NCBI GenBank assembly: GCA_022747635.1
Contig: JAKTNV010000089.1
Location: 248,001-312,000, forward strand
Source of the DNA: Hetaerina americana
Taxonomy: Eukaryota; Arthropoda; Insecta; Odonata; Calopterygidae
Reading direction: 5' to 3'
Length of the DNA stretch: 64,000 bases
Part shown: positions 35,652 through 47,149 of the stretch, in pieces
How the letters are laid out: the number at the start of each line of letters is the position of its first letter
Position numbering within the stretch: position 1 is the first letter of the stretch
Made by a program: the position numbers and the translations under genes
The notes under the pieces: generated by a model
Seen by the model: only the letters and a program-made list of their open reading frames with translations
The model's database searches: none
What the model was told of the DNA's origin: nothing

Positions 35652-35789
35652 GTATCGTAATGACTTTTTAGTGGAATCACAAAGTTACTATTTTTTCGTT
35701 TCCAATATGAATCGATTCCATAAAGTTACGACGGGAAACATCAATTAGAGATCGCGGTGTCGATTCCCGTCTAGGTGGATTTTGCTCCA

Positions 35790-37615
35790 TCGAGGGCATT
35801 GGTGTATGCAATTGCTTCTATTGCTACATTTTCAAAATTCCGATCTAAAGGCCAAAGTGCTGTTTTCGGATTAATAAGAGATAAATTAATTAAAACAAAC
35901 GGATTCCATCTAGTTCTTGAGGAGGTGCTGCCTTGATACCGTCTATAGAATCCAACATCCAATACATACATTCCATTCATTCTCCCTCGAGATGGTTTCA
36001 TGGGGATGGTGGTGGTAGGGGGGGGGCGCTGGGCCCTTCCTTTTCCCTTCCTCATCCCCCCTTTCCCCCGTTGCACCCAACTGTGGGCGTGAAGTTAGTC
36101 GCGAAGTGGGCGTTCCGTTCAGGGAGGCCAAAGGCATGGCGCCCTGGCACGAGAGGTCATGTGTCCTATGGGTGAGCGAACGCTCCATCCAGGTCGGGAG
36201 AGTGGTTCAACTCGGGGGGGGGGGGGGGACCGAAAACACCGTTACGTTTCTTCACCGAACGAGGAAAAAGAAATAAGGTTCGAATCCTCGACGACTTGCA
36301 ACAATGATTCCTTTCACGCTGCATCCTGCTCGCTCATTCAAGTGTCACGCGCGTGCACTCGGCCAGTTTTCTTTGCTGCCGCTCCCCCCTCATCCCCCGA
36401 CCGGAACCCTCGTTTCCGTATGTCTTCAGAGCAATGTGTTCTTATTCGGGAGTGGAGTGCCAACGGAGAGGCGAGCATAGGAGAGCCCAGGGTTCAAGGG
36501 TCTCGCTTCTTGCAACACGTTACGGCTGTCAGCTCGGAAGAACCTTTTTGAAGAGGTCTCTGCTTCCATTTGACCCGTGTTTATTAGCACCCAAGGGACA
36601 TCATGAAATACATGTTTCATAAACACAGTGTCCCTTGCCTTCTGGAGGTTATTATTTGCATCAAAAAACAGATACTCATGTTGCGTAAGAGATTTGACGT
36701 CGTTGACCATAGTTTGATTAAATGAGCACTATTTAGATTTTCCTCTTCGCTGCCATCAGGTTATTCAGAAGCGAGATACAATCTCGATGGCGATCAGAAA
36801 TCATAATATGAAAGAAAATAGATGAATAATTACGAAAGGTGGGTCATCGTTTGAAATCCTTCGACCTTCGCACTTCCTTTATGATGACACTATGTTCACG
36901 CTCTATCTAACAAGAAAGACATCTTTCCGAGAAAAAGTTAATAATCGAGACATTGAGAACGACGGTTCAAAGATCAGAGATACCTTCTTGAGAAGGCAGT
37001 CCACAAAGATGATGAACCCCTGCCTAAGACTGTGATAGATCACGAATATTTTGTCCCCATGTAAATTTATCCTGGAGAAAGAATAATCAAGTGAATAAAA
37101 AGAAAATATGAGACCATTTATTATATTCGTGGCAACTTTGTTTTATTTAAACTTGGAAATGTGTTGTATAAGTTTACATTTTAGCGTATTTGCATAGTTA
37201 ATATCGGATCTAAAAAGCAGTCTTTCATGTTGACATATTCACATAATTCATTAGCGGTGGTGTCAATTCCGACACATTTAAAAGTTTCCACGGAATTAAT
37301 GGAATGCTTTATTCAATCAATTCCGTACTCCATACCGCACACTCCGTACCGATGCTCATACACCGTACTCCATTTGTTGCTCCGCGCCGATTGATATTTC
37401 ATGATTACTGATGTCCGTTGGAAAAAGAAAGTTTCTGCTATGATTTATTAGTTAATTGTAGAATTTAAATTTGCACGCCACTTTACAAGGTTTATATGGA
37501 ACGTCGTCAGTCTTTTTCTTTGCTTTTTTGTTTCAAATTTTTAAAATTCGCTTATGCGAAATTTTATTTTAGTATAATTCAAACTGATTTTATTTGCATT
37601 GTTAAATTGAATATT
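35790..37615. other. Spacer with a CpG-rich patch, no gene seen
   Basis: 36000-36540 is GC- and CpG-rich with a 15-G run at 36214-36228, giving chance frames on both strands. The rest is AT-rich. No domain or exon recognised. Confidence 0.4.
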
Positions 37616-37619
37616 ATTG

Positions 37620-37860
37620 CAAATTATTAGTCCACCGTTTAAGGTGTGCATTGGATAGGCGCAGATTGAACGCTGATACTTAAGATAAGCGTCACATAAG
37701 ATGATAGAAACAGGCATTCCACTCCACAACAAATCCTGCTTCAAGTCCGAATACATTCTACATTTCTTCATTCCATCCAACATAACCATTCTTTTCCTTC
37801 ATCTACCTCACCTGACCAACGTCCTCTCCTCTACCACACTCTTAAGCAGTGCACCGCCAA
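37620..37860 (-). mobile_element. Diverged LINE 3' end fragment
   Basis: Same layout as 31736-31955: a (T)TATTAGTCCACCGTTTAAGG end, then the pyrimidine-rich complement of the GATGAAGG... basic C-terminus (CATTCCATCCAACATAACC). More diverged than the other copy. Confidence 0.65.
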
Positions 37861-39705
37861 TCAAAATGTTCTGCGCAACCTTTCCTGCTTCATTCGTATT
37901 TATCCCAACATATACAGGAAAGGAAACCTTCTTCTCCTCCCCCACTGTACCATTTCGTTTCCCGTTTCTTCCATTTTATCTTATATAAATATAATATAAA
38001 TCGAATGGATAAATATCCTTCCATTTTAATGATTCTTCATTCTATAAAGTCAAGTACTTATTTATCTTTTACGCTACTTCTGGAAGGCGAATTAAAGTTT
38101 GTCCTCGGCCGCGGGAACAGTCAATTTAAAGTCTTTGGGAAGATTTAAGTGTTTAAATTGAATTGCATTCCAAGCAGTCGATCTAGTTAAATTTTAAGTC
38201 ATGGAAAATACTTCTTAATGGCTTTTTATTCCCAAGGTTTTCCGTCAAATCAAATTAGCTCACGGTTTAATCCAAAAAGTTCGGGATTCATCTATCGTCT
38301 TTATGAGGTGGAACTCGGGTCCGATGTGCAAACTTTGTAAAATAAGATTTAATTTAAAAAGTTTGCGCTTGCTCATGTGGAATAGCCGCCATCATTCAAG
38401 GAAATAACTTTTTAATACGAATTTGCTGTGCCATTGTAAAAAATTTCTTCGTTGTCCTTTTGAGAGACGAACTTATCATGGTCATCTCAAGAATGGAAAT
38501 ATGAAAAATCAATTTGAATATGCCAATATTCACATGATTGCATGTGTTTGCATGGAAATGCTTCGAATTTATAATGTCATTTTCAGAATTAACGAGTTAT
38601 GTGTACTAAGTTGTTTTCGGCAAAGACACATATTTAGTTTATTAAGCGTCATTTCAGATTTCGTGTGTGAAAGTGAGGTGTGGGTAATACTATATATTCG
38701 TAACTGTTTCCATGGTTGCATCATTCTTTTACGATAGGGCTGTTTTGTAAACACGCGAAGGAGTACGAATTGCTTGATTTATCGCTATAATTTCGAAGGT
38801 ATCAGTTACGATTGAAACCCCGTTCCGCGGGACATAGTACAAAATAATACTCCAAGTGGATGTTAGAAAAAGTACTAGAAAAGTGGTCGTTTGGTAATGT
38901 CCATTCTGTACAGAAACGTCTTTCGCACATTCTCTTTTGACACCGAATCCGTTCGATTTAGCATTGCAGCTGGTTACAACTGGTTTGTCCTTAGGAAGTT
39001 TGACAAATAATGATGATATTGCATGACTGGCTCCAAAATTTTCAGTCATAGGATAATGCGAACAATAATATAAATAAATAATTTATAGTGATTACTTACA
39101 GGTTATACTTATAGTGATTACCTGTAAGTCTAAAAGTTACAACTGCCATCGACATAAATTATATGAATTCATTGCCTTATATTGGTTTTCGTGTCAAATA
39201 ATAAACCATGCAACAGGTAATGATTATACTTATTGTGACATAATACGACTAACGTGTAACAATAATTATTCTGTGGTATCACTTAGACAATATTGTGGTT
39301 GGGCATAGATTTAGGGACAGCGTGATGAATTCGCACAGCTTCGCTGGAGTGGATGCTGATTCGGATCAAAATTTAGTACGAATGAATACAATGTCAAATT
39401 AAAGAGAATAACATGGGGAGGACGGTTGAGGAAATGGAATGTAGAAACATTGCTCGAGAGGGATGGGTAGTAATAATGTTACACTCATGATTTTGAATCC
39501 TCTCTAAATTCCAGCCTGATTAACGTTGAAAGTGTTTCGGGGTAATATCAGTTTCATGATGGGAACCCTTGGTGAGTTTCTCCTTGAGTAGCAGTGGAGA
39601 ATAAGAACACCCTGGGAAGTTAGTTGGCACATAACTCGGGCCATTGTTGAGTATTACTTAAATATGAGTAGATAATTAAAATCACTGGGAGAAATTTGCG
39701 TCAAA
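37861..39705. other. AT-rich spacer, no gene seen
   Basis: Includes a small inverted repeat at 39093-39128 (ACTTACAGGT/ACCTGTAAGT). Nothing else recognised. Confidence 0.4.
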
Positions 39706-39710
39706 CACAA

Positions 39711-39755
39711 GCCGACCGGGGGTGGCTTCCGCTCTTCATGTCATCTTCAAGGTGC
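39711..39755 (-). repeat. Degenerate hammerhead unit
   Basis: Minus strand TTGAAGATGACATG ... GAAGCCAC ... CCGGTCGGC follows the family order (core, stem II, GAAACC, CGGTCG) but with changes in the core. Called only by comparison with the units at 23333 and 35533. Confidence 0.35.
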
Positions 39756-40599
39756 TCATCATAATTTGGAAACTCAAGCATAGACACAAGAGATATGACG
39801 ATGGAGTTAGGTTTTGAAGGGTGAGGTGGTGTAGGCAGAGAGAATGGATGCGATAAGTGAAATTATATAACATTAAGTTTACCAAGGGGAGAAGGAGAAA
39901 CGCAGAGTGTGTGGAGATCAATTACGCAGACCTTGGGAGGGTGAAAGGTCACGAATTGGTAGGCATGTGGATTTTGACATTAAAGGAGAGGTGAATTATC
40001 CAGGTATCACCGATTAGTAGTCCAACAGTTAAAGGGCTATGAAACGATACCCATGATCTTAAAGTTAGCACTGTCAGGCAAAACGTGGAGGATTTATTTC
40101 ACGTTAAAATCTGGGAATTTTGGGTTAAGGGACCGAAAGTCATTAAGATGAACTTTAACAGTTTAAATTATTTTAACTCTCAAAATCCTTTGTCTTATAT
40201 ATTCATTAGACTTTGGATTTATTGAAATCAGCTCCCTTCTCTTGATACTTCTTCGATATATTTCATTTGTCTTCATATTTCTTCACTTTCACTTCTCCAT
40301 TGATCCGTTTCTGATATCTCATCCGAATTCGTTCTATCATTACTTGGCCATTTCAGCAGATTACGGTGATTAAAAATAAATGTAATATGTTTATTTGGCT
40401 AACTTTAACTTCAGTTGTAAGAATAGACATGTGAAATCTTAGCTGTTTATTTATAAATGTGTAAACCCATGTGCTGAGGAAATGTTGAGTATGGAATAAG
40501 ATGTGAATGTAGACGAGCGAGGAGCTGTTTAATTAGGATAGGTGTGCGGAGAGTAAAGCATGGTTATCCAGACATTGCAATGATTCATTAAATGAAGAA

Positions 40600-40672
40600 C
40601 ATAATGTATTTTTCCACTGTTCTTTATTTTCCTACTACTAGTTTCAACGCTTAGGCATCATCATCAGGTACC
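40600..40672 (-). repeat. Solo hammerhead unit
   Basis: One arm of the hairpin family without its mirror. It has an outer block TTTTTCCACTGTTCTTTATT, then TACTAGTTTC and TCATCATCAG. No inverted partner lies nearby. Confidence 0.65.
40633..40670 (-). ncRNA. Hammerhead-ribozyme-like motif with three-pair stem I
   Basis: Minus strand: TAC, CTGATGA, T, GATGC-CTAA-GCGTT (five pairs with wobbles), GAA, ACTAGT (stem III), A, GTA. GTA pairs with TAC to close stem I. Confidence 0.6.
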
Positions 40673-40799
40673 TGATTAATTTAATGAACATGAACTTCCA
40701 CAAAGTTGAGCCAGAAACAATTGAATACATAGCAATCATTATATATTGCATTGGAAGACACATGCAAGAAGTTAGGCATTAAGATTAATCACGTAAAAC

Positions 40800-41300
40800 T
40801 AATGCAATGGAATTCTCAATAAGTAGACAAACTAACTAAAAAGGACTAAGTCGGGAGGAATGACTTGAGCGGATGAAAGAGTTCGCATGATTGGGCAGTA
40901 TTTTAAGACAATGGGCTTAGTAATCGAGACATTAAGAAAATAATCGCGTTGGCGAAAGACGTATTAGCTAGCTGGTGACATGCACGCTAAGTAAAAATCT
41001 AAAGCAAAGATTGGTGAAGAATTGAATAAGGTACGCGGCGCTGTATCACTTGGAAAATCTTGTCTTTTAAGGAAAGAGGACGAACATAGATTATCAGCTT
41101 TTGAGATGTGAACACTCACATCTCAAAAGTCATGCATTTTTGGACGGAGAGGAAATATATGGATCAAGTTTTAATGTATGATGAAAGAAGGGAGGAATTC
41201 GTGGGAAAAAAATTTCGAAAAAGCCAGGATACGTGTATGGAGAAAATAGTGGGAAGTAGTGGGCTACTGAAGGCTGGGAATGAAGGGGACCTGTGAGGTA
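40800..41300 (+). mobile_element. Decayed LINE fragment
   Basis: Remnants of the reverse transcriptase C-terminal region, with frame breaks: 'K.IALAKDVLA' near 40930, 'CITWK.LSF+ERGRT' near 41045, and 'MEKIVGSSGLLKAGNEG' at the end. It contains a 14-bp perfect inverted repeat around ACAC (41098-41129) inside the RLEAFEM-equivalent site. Confidence 0.55.
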
Positions 41301-41389
41301 GCCGGGGGATAGACGAGGAAATTGGCTTTTTTTATTTATTTAACCAGCAATTCGAAAACAGTCAATCTGGTTTTAACATCGGATCATTC

Positions 41390-41490
41390 CAGAAAGCGTA
41401 ACACCGAAGAAAATCACTGACAACAAGCCCTCGGTGGGAATAGAACCTGTGACCTCTGGTTTCGCAGGCGAGGATGCCATGAACGTTGAA
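41390..41490 (-). repeat. Possible tRNA-derived SINE head
   Basis: On the minus strand CAGAGGTCACAGGTTCTATT then CCCACCGAGGGC resembles an anticodon arm plus B box. No A box is clear and no second copy was seen in the window. Confidence 0.35.
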
Positions 41491-42295
41491 AGAAGGTAAT
41501 AAAAACTGAAGAAAATATTGATGCAGGACAAAGAGTAGTTAAGGATGAAGGAAGCTCGCGTGGCATATAATGTTTGTCTGCCCAAAACTTGCATTTAATA
41601 TGTAGGTGCTCTATGATGATGGTGGATTTTGACTCAGTAACTACGTGTTTCACCACTGTAAGACATAATTGTTATTATTATAACAGCATTCCATCTGGGA
41701 GCCTGTGACACCCGTGGGAGTATTAGCATCGAATCAAATCGCCATCGTCAACCAACTCCATTCCACCACCTCGTCAGTGCCTAATACGGAATTCCACCTT
41801 CTCACTTTCTCTCTATTGACCTCAAGTTGACCTCCGAATCGAGCGGTCGCAGATTCGTCCACTCATCACTCATTATCCACTCTTTCAGGCAAGAGGTTCG
41901 GTGGAAGGCCTCTTGACCGATCCGCCTCCCCAACACCCTCCAACTCCGGGCAGCTCTTACATCTCATTTTGGGAGATCGATAATACCCCGCGGACGACCC
42001 GTAAACGCCGTTGTAGACTGAGCACTCCTTGTCTCCCCGACCGATAGTGTTCCCCATATTTTTTCCAAACGCTATACGCTCCGAGGCATACGGGCAAATC
42101 TTTAAGCTCACGAAATAATTTTCGAGAAAACATGGACCCCCACTTCCTGAGCCCATGTCGATCGTTCTTACTTTTTTTTGAACCAGGAGATTGTTAATTA
42201 GTTGCTCTAGTTGCTATCTAGTCATCACGATGAAGGAACTTCCAAATTTGTCCCTTTGTTATCCCTAAAACAAAGAGTTGAAAATGGAACTAGGT
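41491..42295. other. Unique spacer, no gene seen
   Basis: A minus-strand frame at 41866-42156 (96 codons, cysteine-containing) has no family I recognise and no convincing splice sites. Confidence 0.35.
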
Positions 42296-42369
42296 TAATA
42301 CATTAGATTATGTGGAAAAGATAATATTTTAGAAGAGATATTATTATTAGAATTATGTTATTAGTATTT

Positions 42370-42960
42370 TATAGGGAAAAGGCATAGTATGGGGGAGGTA
42401 TTAGGAAAAGAATTGCATTAGCGAATTAGGTAAATGCAAGAAGAAGATAATTGGTGAGAGAATTGGCATAGGAAGTAAATATCTGAAGAAAAGATTAGTA
42501 AGGATATTTACTCGTATATGGAGTGTAGGGTTTATCGACACAAAACCTGTGCATTGAGGCAAGAGTATGAGCGGAGAAGTGTTTGAGATGTGTATAAGTC
42601 GAAAAATAGAGTTAAATCAGTTGAGCAAAAAGGAACATAGAAATTTAAATAGAGTGAGCGAAGAGAGGAAGCAATGGGGGAAACACGAAAAAACAGAGAA
42701 AGTGAATACAGGAAATATTGATGGGTAAGTGGAATGTTGAAGGCCGTGATAGAAGGGAGAACGTTGGGGTAGTGTGTTAGAGGAAGGATGAGAACAGGCT
42801 TTTTTACAGTCAGCACGAAGTCAGGGAGGAGTTTAAGGACGGAGAAGTGAAGGAGGAAGTAATAATAAAGGGCGAACTAAAGGAAGTTCTTGTGATACAA
42901 AGTAGATAATAGGCTTTAGGGACTGCTCAAAACATACCGTAAATAGGAGAAAACTTGAAA
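42370..42960 (+). mobile_element. Decayed LINE 3' fragment, second 3'-end subfamily
   Basis: Broken frames give KKRLVRIF.RIWSVG near 42490, GLKAVIEGRTLG near 42740 and the basic C-terminus beyond. The 3' region ends GAAGTTCTTGTGATAC then TAGATAATAG.CTTTAGGGAC and TGCTCAA. That end is shared with the copy at 46310-47145 but not with the copies at 31736 or 62685, so at least two 3' ends exist. Confidence 0.65.
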
Positions 42961-42989
42961 GAATCCCTAAAATCTAGTGAAGCTCCCTG

Positions 42990-43274
42990 GAAATGGTGAG
43001 TGCTGCTTTTAATTCATTTGATTCCCTTTCCCTTTCGCGTGATATTCTTTTCTCTCTTAATGGAACCCACATCTCTCCCTTTCACGCGGCTCTTGCTGGA
43101 ACTCTTTGCGGCCTCACGCTGAAAGCTGGCCTGGTTCGTCCGATGGGTAACGCGTTCGCTTTGCAGCCCTACAGCTGGTGTTTTGAGCACCGTCCTGTGG
43201 ACGGGTGTTGTGTCAACTCTGGTGACAAGAAAGGAGTGGCTTATTTAGATGGCGGGGGCGGACACATTGAATAC
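42990..43274. other. GC-richer patch, no gene called
   Basis: A plus-strand frame of 127 codons (42993-43376) starts here and runs into the tandem duplication. It shows no domain I recognise. Confidence 0.3.
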
Positions 43275-43438
43275 CAGAGATGTTCGGAGAGTAGGAAAAA
43301 TATCATTCTTAAACTGAACTCGATACTGCTTTTTCCGTCATATCCTCACCACCAGACAGAGATGTTCGGAGAGTAGAAAAAATATCATTCTTAAACTGAA
43401 CTCGATACTGCTTTTTCCGTCATATCCTCACCACCAGA
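43275..43438. repeat. 82-bp tandem duplication
   Basis: Unit 43275-43356 is repeated directly at 43357-43438 with a single difference that I can see (TAGGAAAAA versus TAGAAAAAA). Unit ends: CAGAGATGTTCGGAGAGTA ... CATATCCTCACCACCAGA. Confidence 0.95.
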
Positions 43439-43439
43439 A

Positions 43440-44580
43440 TATAGAAATATACATAAAATGAAACTTTTTTTTACTTCCGATCGAATTACTACTTCGTTTT
43501 CGCGCGATTGTTAAGGGATGGAAATTTTTTTTCGCACATCAATTTGTTTCCCATAGTGTTGATGGAGAAACTCTTCGCTTTGATATCACGCTCGCAGTGT
43601 ATTGCTCGGTAATCGTCCCGCTCAGTGATTCCATTTCTGAAATGAGTGACGATAGGACGAAGTAACCCCTGAGTGAGAGTGGTTTTAGGCGTTACGGTCA
43701 ACTTCGACGCTTGGGAGCCACTGACCGAGCGTCCGTCCGTTAAGAGTCACGCGACCCCACAACGTTGGGAAAGGACGTAACCAGAACGGGTCCTGGTGAA
43801 AAAATGAAGAAAAAAAAGGAGTCAGGAAAGACAGGGAGAGGTTTTTAGGGGCTTCGCATATCGCAACCATACTTGGCCAGTGAATAACGGGCGCACGGGT
43901 CGAAAATCAATGCGTTCATAGCTCGTAACGAATGCTTGACCTCTCTCATGCCAATGCTTTTCTTTCTATACTTGTACAACTCATACATACGAATTCGTTT
44001 CATTAAAATATGTGGATATATAGGAAATGGGCTGAGAATGGGATGAGCATTGAAATCTTTAGATCCTTAACACCTATTGCATGAAGGGCTTCTTTTAGAG
44101 CATGTTTTATCCCTTAAAATTTCGATCAATTTTTTTGTGATATTTTTGTCAGGATATGCGCATTTTTCACCTCGGCGAGCATCTTGGTGAAGCTAATTCA
44201 TAAAGAATCAAATAGGAGGGAATACGGATAGGGCAGAGTTATCGATTAGGAACTCAAAATACATTTTAAAAGTTTTGCCTCAAGTGTTCTACCTTTCCGT
44301 TTCGTCATGGAAATATGATGATCAAACTAGAGTTTTATGGAGGAATTGTGAATTGAGAATTTATGAATGTGCAAACAATGCAAAAAGTCCACCGAAAAAC
44401 TCACTTCAAGAGCTATTCCTACTAGGGAAAGAGATGATTCGATAAATATTGACCCATGATGTGTGTTATTCTCGGTTTGAAATGATTTACTTCTAAAACA
44501 TCCGACCTCGTTACATTTTGTTTTCGATAAATATTCCACTGGAAGAAACAAGAGGAAGGCATGAGAGAGGAAAGCACTAT
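43440..44580. other. Spacer, no gene seen
   Basis: Mixed composition with CpG around 43560-43800. No exon, domain or repeat recognised. Confidence 0.4.
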
Positions 44581-44599
44581 CTTAATTGTTGTTCATGGT

Positions 44600-45015
44600 A
44601 GCCTATCTTTTTGTGCATGTTTTAGGTCCTCCCTGAGAAATGACTTCTACATTTTTAGGCACCACCTAATACGGAACAACTAGACACTCTATACTACATT
44701 AAACACTCCTTTAATTCCGCATAAACATACTTTCTACCTCCCCTTATTCCGTCTAACATACCTCCTCCCCCTTCTCGCTTGTCTAATATTCCCAACACGT
44801 TCTTGCAACAATCATTTCACCTCCCCCAAAATGCCCAGTACTTTCTCGTTGGTTTTACTTTCCGTCCATTTGACTTTTTCCATTCCTCAGCGGGCCCACA
44901 CCTCAAAACCCTACAACCCTCTGTACGCCTAGCATCTTGTGTCAACGGCCATATTGCCATTGCTTACAAAACTACGCTCCAAATCGAAGTTTCCACTCAT
45001 ATTTTCTTAGCATCC
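44600..45015 (-). mobile_element. Decayed LINE 3' fragment
   Basis: The plus-strand shadow frame at 44779-45042 runs in parallel with the shadow frame of the LINE at 63122-63511 (RLASCVNGHIAIAYKTTLQI versus RLSSCFNDHVSAPYIATLQI). This shows the same minus-strand LINE region, with ISF..TTWS..Q-like C-terminal coding broken by stops. Confidence 0.65.
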
Positions 45016-45019
45016 AAAC

Positions 45020-46305
45020 TCATTCATTTCCTCCTTGTTTAAACTCTACCTAAAGAAGTTCTTCTTATGATCCTATTACGTTGACCATCTTCGTCTAAAA
45101 TGTTATCTAGAGACGTATAAAATGTTCCACATACTCTATTTTATACCCTCCTGTCATAATGTTTAACTTAGCTTTCCTATTTCTCAAAAATGTCATTATC
45201 TTTCGTTCATTCAAAGGCAAAATTACACGTGATTGGAAACTGCTAAGAAAAACTGAGAAATGGAATCCGGTCCTAACCATACTAACTCCAGGTTGTAAAA
45301 ATCAAGCTCCTAATGAAGCTGGCACTACTTGTCTGAAGATTCTTTGGCATTGCTATCTAGCTCTATTTTTATCAGCTATTTAAGGAATATTAAATCAAAA
45401 GTTTGGTGCATTGTTATGCTCTCGAGGAGCAATCAACGGGCTAAATACTTTGATCATCGTTGAAACCTTTAGGCGACCGTTTTCCAAATATATTTGAAGT
45501 ATTTTAAAAGTATTTTTTCGGCCATTAAAAATAGGCGTAAATATATCATAAAACATTAAAAAATGCTTTTACTGTGAGCTTGATAAGTGCTGACGCAAAG
45601 TGAATGCCATTAAAAGATTCTCTGCCAGCAACCTACAAGTGGACGCGAATTGATTTTCACCCCAGAGAAACGAGCCCCAAATGGTATTGAACTTGAAGGA
45701 GGGTACCCTTAATGTCTCGGATTTTTATATCTGAAATATGTTGTGCAAAGATCAATAAAGAGACAAGGTTTACAAAACTCTTGTGTAAAAATAAATAAAT
45801 ATTCATGAATATGAACAGTCCTTGTTCAAGGTTATATAGAGGTCATCGCTCACAGTTCAACAAGCACTCATTTCATGTCCCCCGGCGTCGAAATGCATTG
45901 CTTCATAATCGCGCATTGAAAGGGCAAATTGCGGATTATAGAAAGTTGGAGGGAACATAAACGTTTTTATTGCTCATTGGTGTCGCAATACACTATTAAA
46001 TTTTGAAAGTTGATTATCTGCCGAAGATATCACTTGCAGCTTAATAATTGGCAGTCATTCCTTTATAGTTATCTAGAAATATCGATAAAGGATGTCAAAA
46101 ATATGATTGTAAAAGTATAATGTATAAGTTTCATGCAAGCGTGCTCTACGTAGCTGTGTTTTCTTACGCTCTTTATTTTATTACCGCAATTTCTCAAGGC
46201 AAAATGTGCAGATTGTCATAAAATGGACGCAAAAGGTATCAGAACCGATTATAACGATATTTTCCTCATTTGACGCTTTACCGGAGCTGCGTCCTTATCG
46301 CCACG
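45020..46305. other. AT-rich spacer, no gene seen
   Basis: No exon or repeat recognised. Confidence 0.4.
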
Positions 46306-46309
46306 TTAG

Positions 46310-47145
46310 TATTCCGACAATTATGAGATGAAAAATAACCAAAAGAAAATGAAAGTGATGAGACTCTGGACAAATAGGAAAGTTAACATTATAGCAGGAG
46401 AGAATCAATCAGGGGGGTTGGAGTATTCCATGTGTTTCCGCATTGTTTTAGAGGAAGATGGGTGTAGTTTTGGGGACGTTAGGAGAAGAATTGAGTGCGC
46501 GGAAGAAGCATTTAAACATGAAGGTACACGAAATAAAGACGCGAAGAAAAGATGAGCGAAGACTTTAAATATGGAGCGCAGAGCCTTATACGTACGAGAA
46601 AAGTGAAATTTGGTGTTTGAGGCAAGAGGATTATCGCAGATTGGAGGACGTGGCGAAGAATTAAGAAAAATAAGATGGTAATAGAAGAAGATAAACAATG
46701 AATTCCAAGGGATTACGACAGTAACTTTGTAACGGAGTCATCTACTAAACTACGTGGACACCTCGGCAGCATAACTGGTTAAAGCCCTCGGCCGGACATC
46801 GAGGGATTCGGATTCGAATCCCGGTCATGGCGAATGATTTTCACACACTGAAATGCTTGCATTGTAATAAAATATAAGGTTTTGAATATGGTTGGAAAAG
46901 GAGGAAATTACTGAGGGAAGTCCGAAAAAGACAGAGGAAGTGGATGGAGAAAATATTGAAAAACATTGGGACATTGAAGGCCGTGATGGAAGGTGGGATA
47001 CGCGGAGCAGAGGAAGGAAGAGATGAAGATGTTTAAGCGACATGAAAGCAGGTAGAAGTTGTGAAGACATGTAGGAGGATATAAATTAGGTGATAAAGAA
47101 GAGGAAGTTCTTGTGATACATAGATAATAGTCTTTAGGGACCGCT
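46310..47145 (+). mobile_element. LINE fragment interrupted by a SINE
   Basis: 46328-46555 keeps KMKVMRLWTNRKVNIIAG and FGDVRRRIECAEEAFKHEG, matching TKVMRFSRKKKAKLNIKIGG and SRDVRRRIALGKEAFTRR of the LINE at 62700. The C-terminal remnant resumes after 46862 (RKRQRKWMEKI ... LKAVMEG). It ends with GAAGTTCTTGTGATACATAG and CTTTAGGGACCGCTCAA. A family A SINE sits in the middle. Confidence 0.7.
46733..46862 (+). repeat. SINE family A copy inside a LINE relic
   Basis: The head at 46757-46835 has CGGCAGCATAACTGGTTAAAG and GATTCGAATCCCGGTCATGG, followed by CGAATGATTTTCACACACTG. Just upstream, AACGGAGTCATCTACTAAA matches the inverted body fragment also found before the head at 12451, so both loci have the same inverted-fragment-plus-head arrangement. 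Confidence 0.75.
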
Positions 47146-47149
47146 CAAT

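Larger units (their letters stand above)
35533..35744. mobile_element. Hairpin mobile element with 13-bp target duplication
   Basis: Arms 35533-35617 and 35618-35700 meet with almost no loop (CTTCAGGACCTGAAG centre) and pair with a few mismatches at the outer ends. A tail follows to 35744, resembling that of the element at 18856 (ATCGATTCCA). TTAGAGGTCGCGG at 35520-35532 and TTAGAGATCGCGG at 35745-35757 form a target duplication with one difference. Each arm holds a hammerhead-like core. Confidence 0.85.
35461..35785 (+). repeat. tRNA-derived SINE head (family F), split by a hairpin insertion
   Basis: The left part (35461-35532) ends CCAACTTAGAGGTCGCGG. The right part (35745-35785) resumes TTAGAGATCGCGG, then TGTCGATTCCCGTCTAGGTG. 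Removing the insertion and one duplicate rejoins a tRNA-like anticodon-arm and B-box region similar to 19095-19200. Confidence 0.65.
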
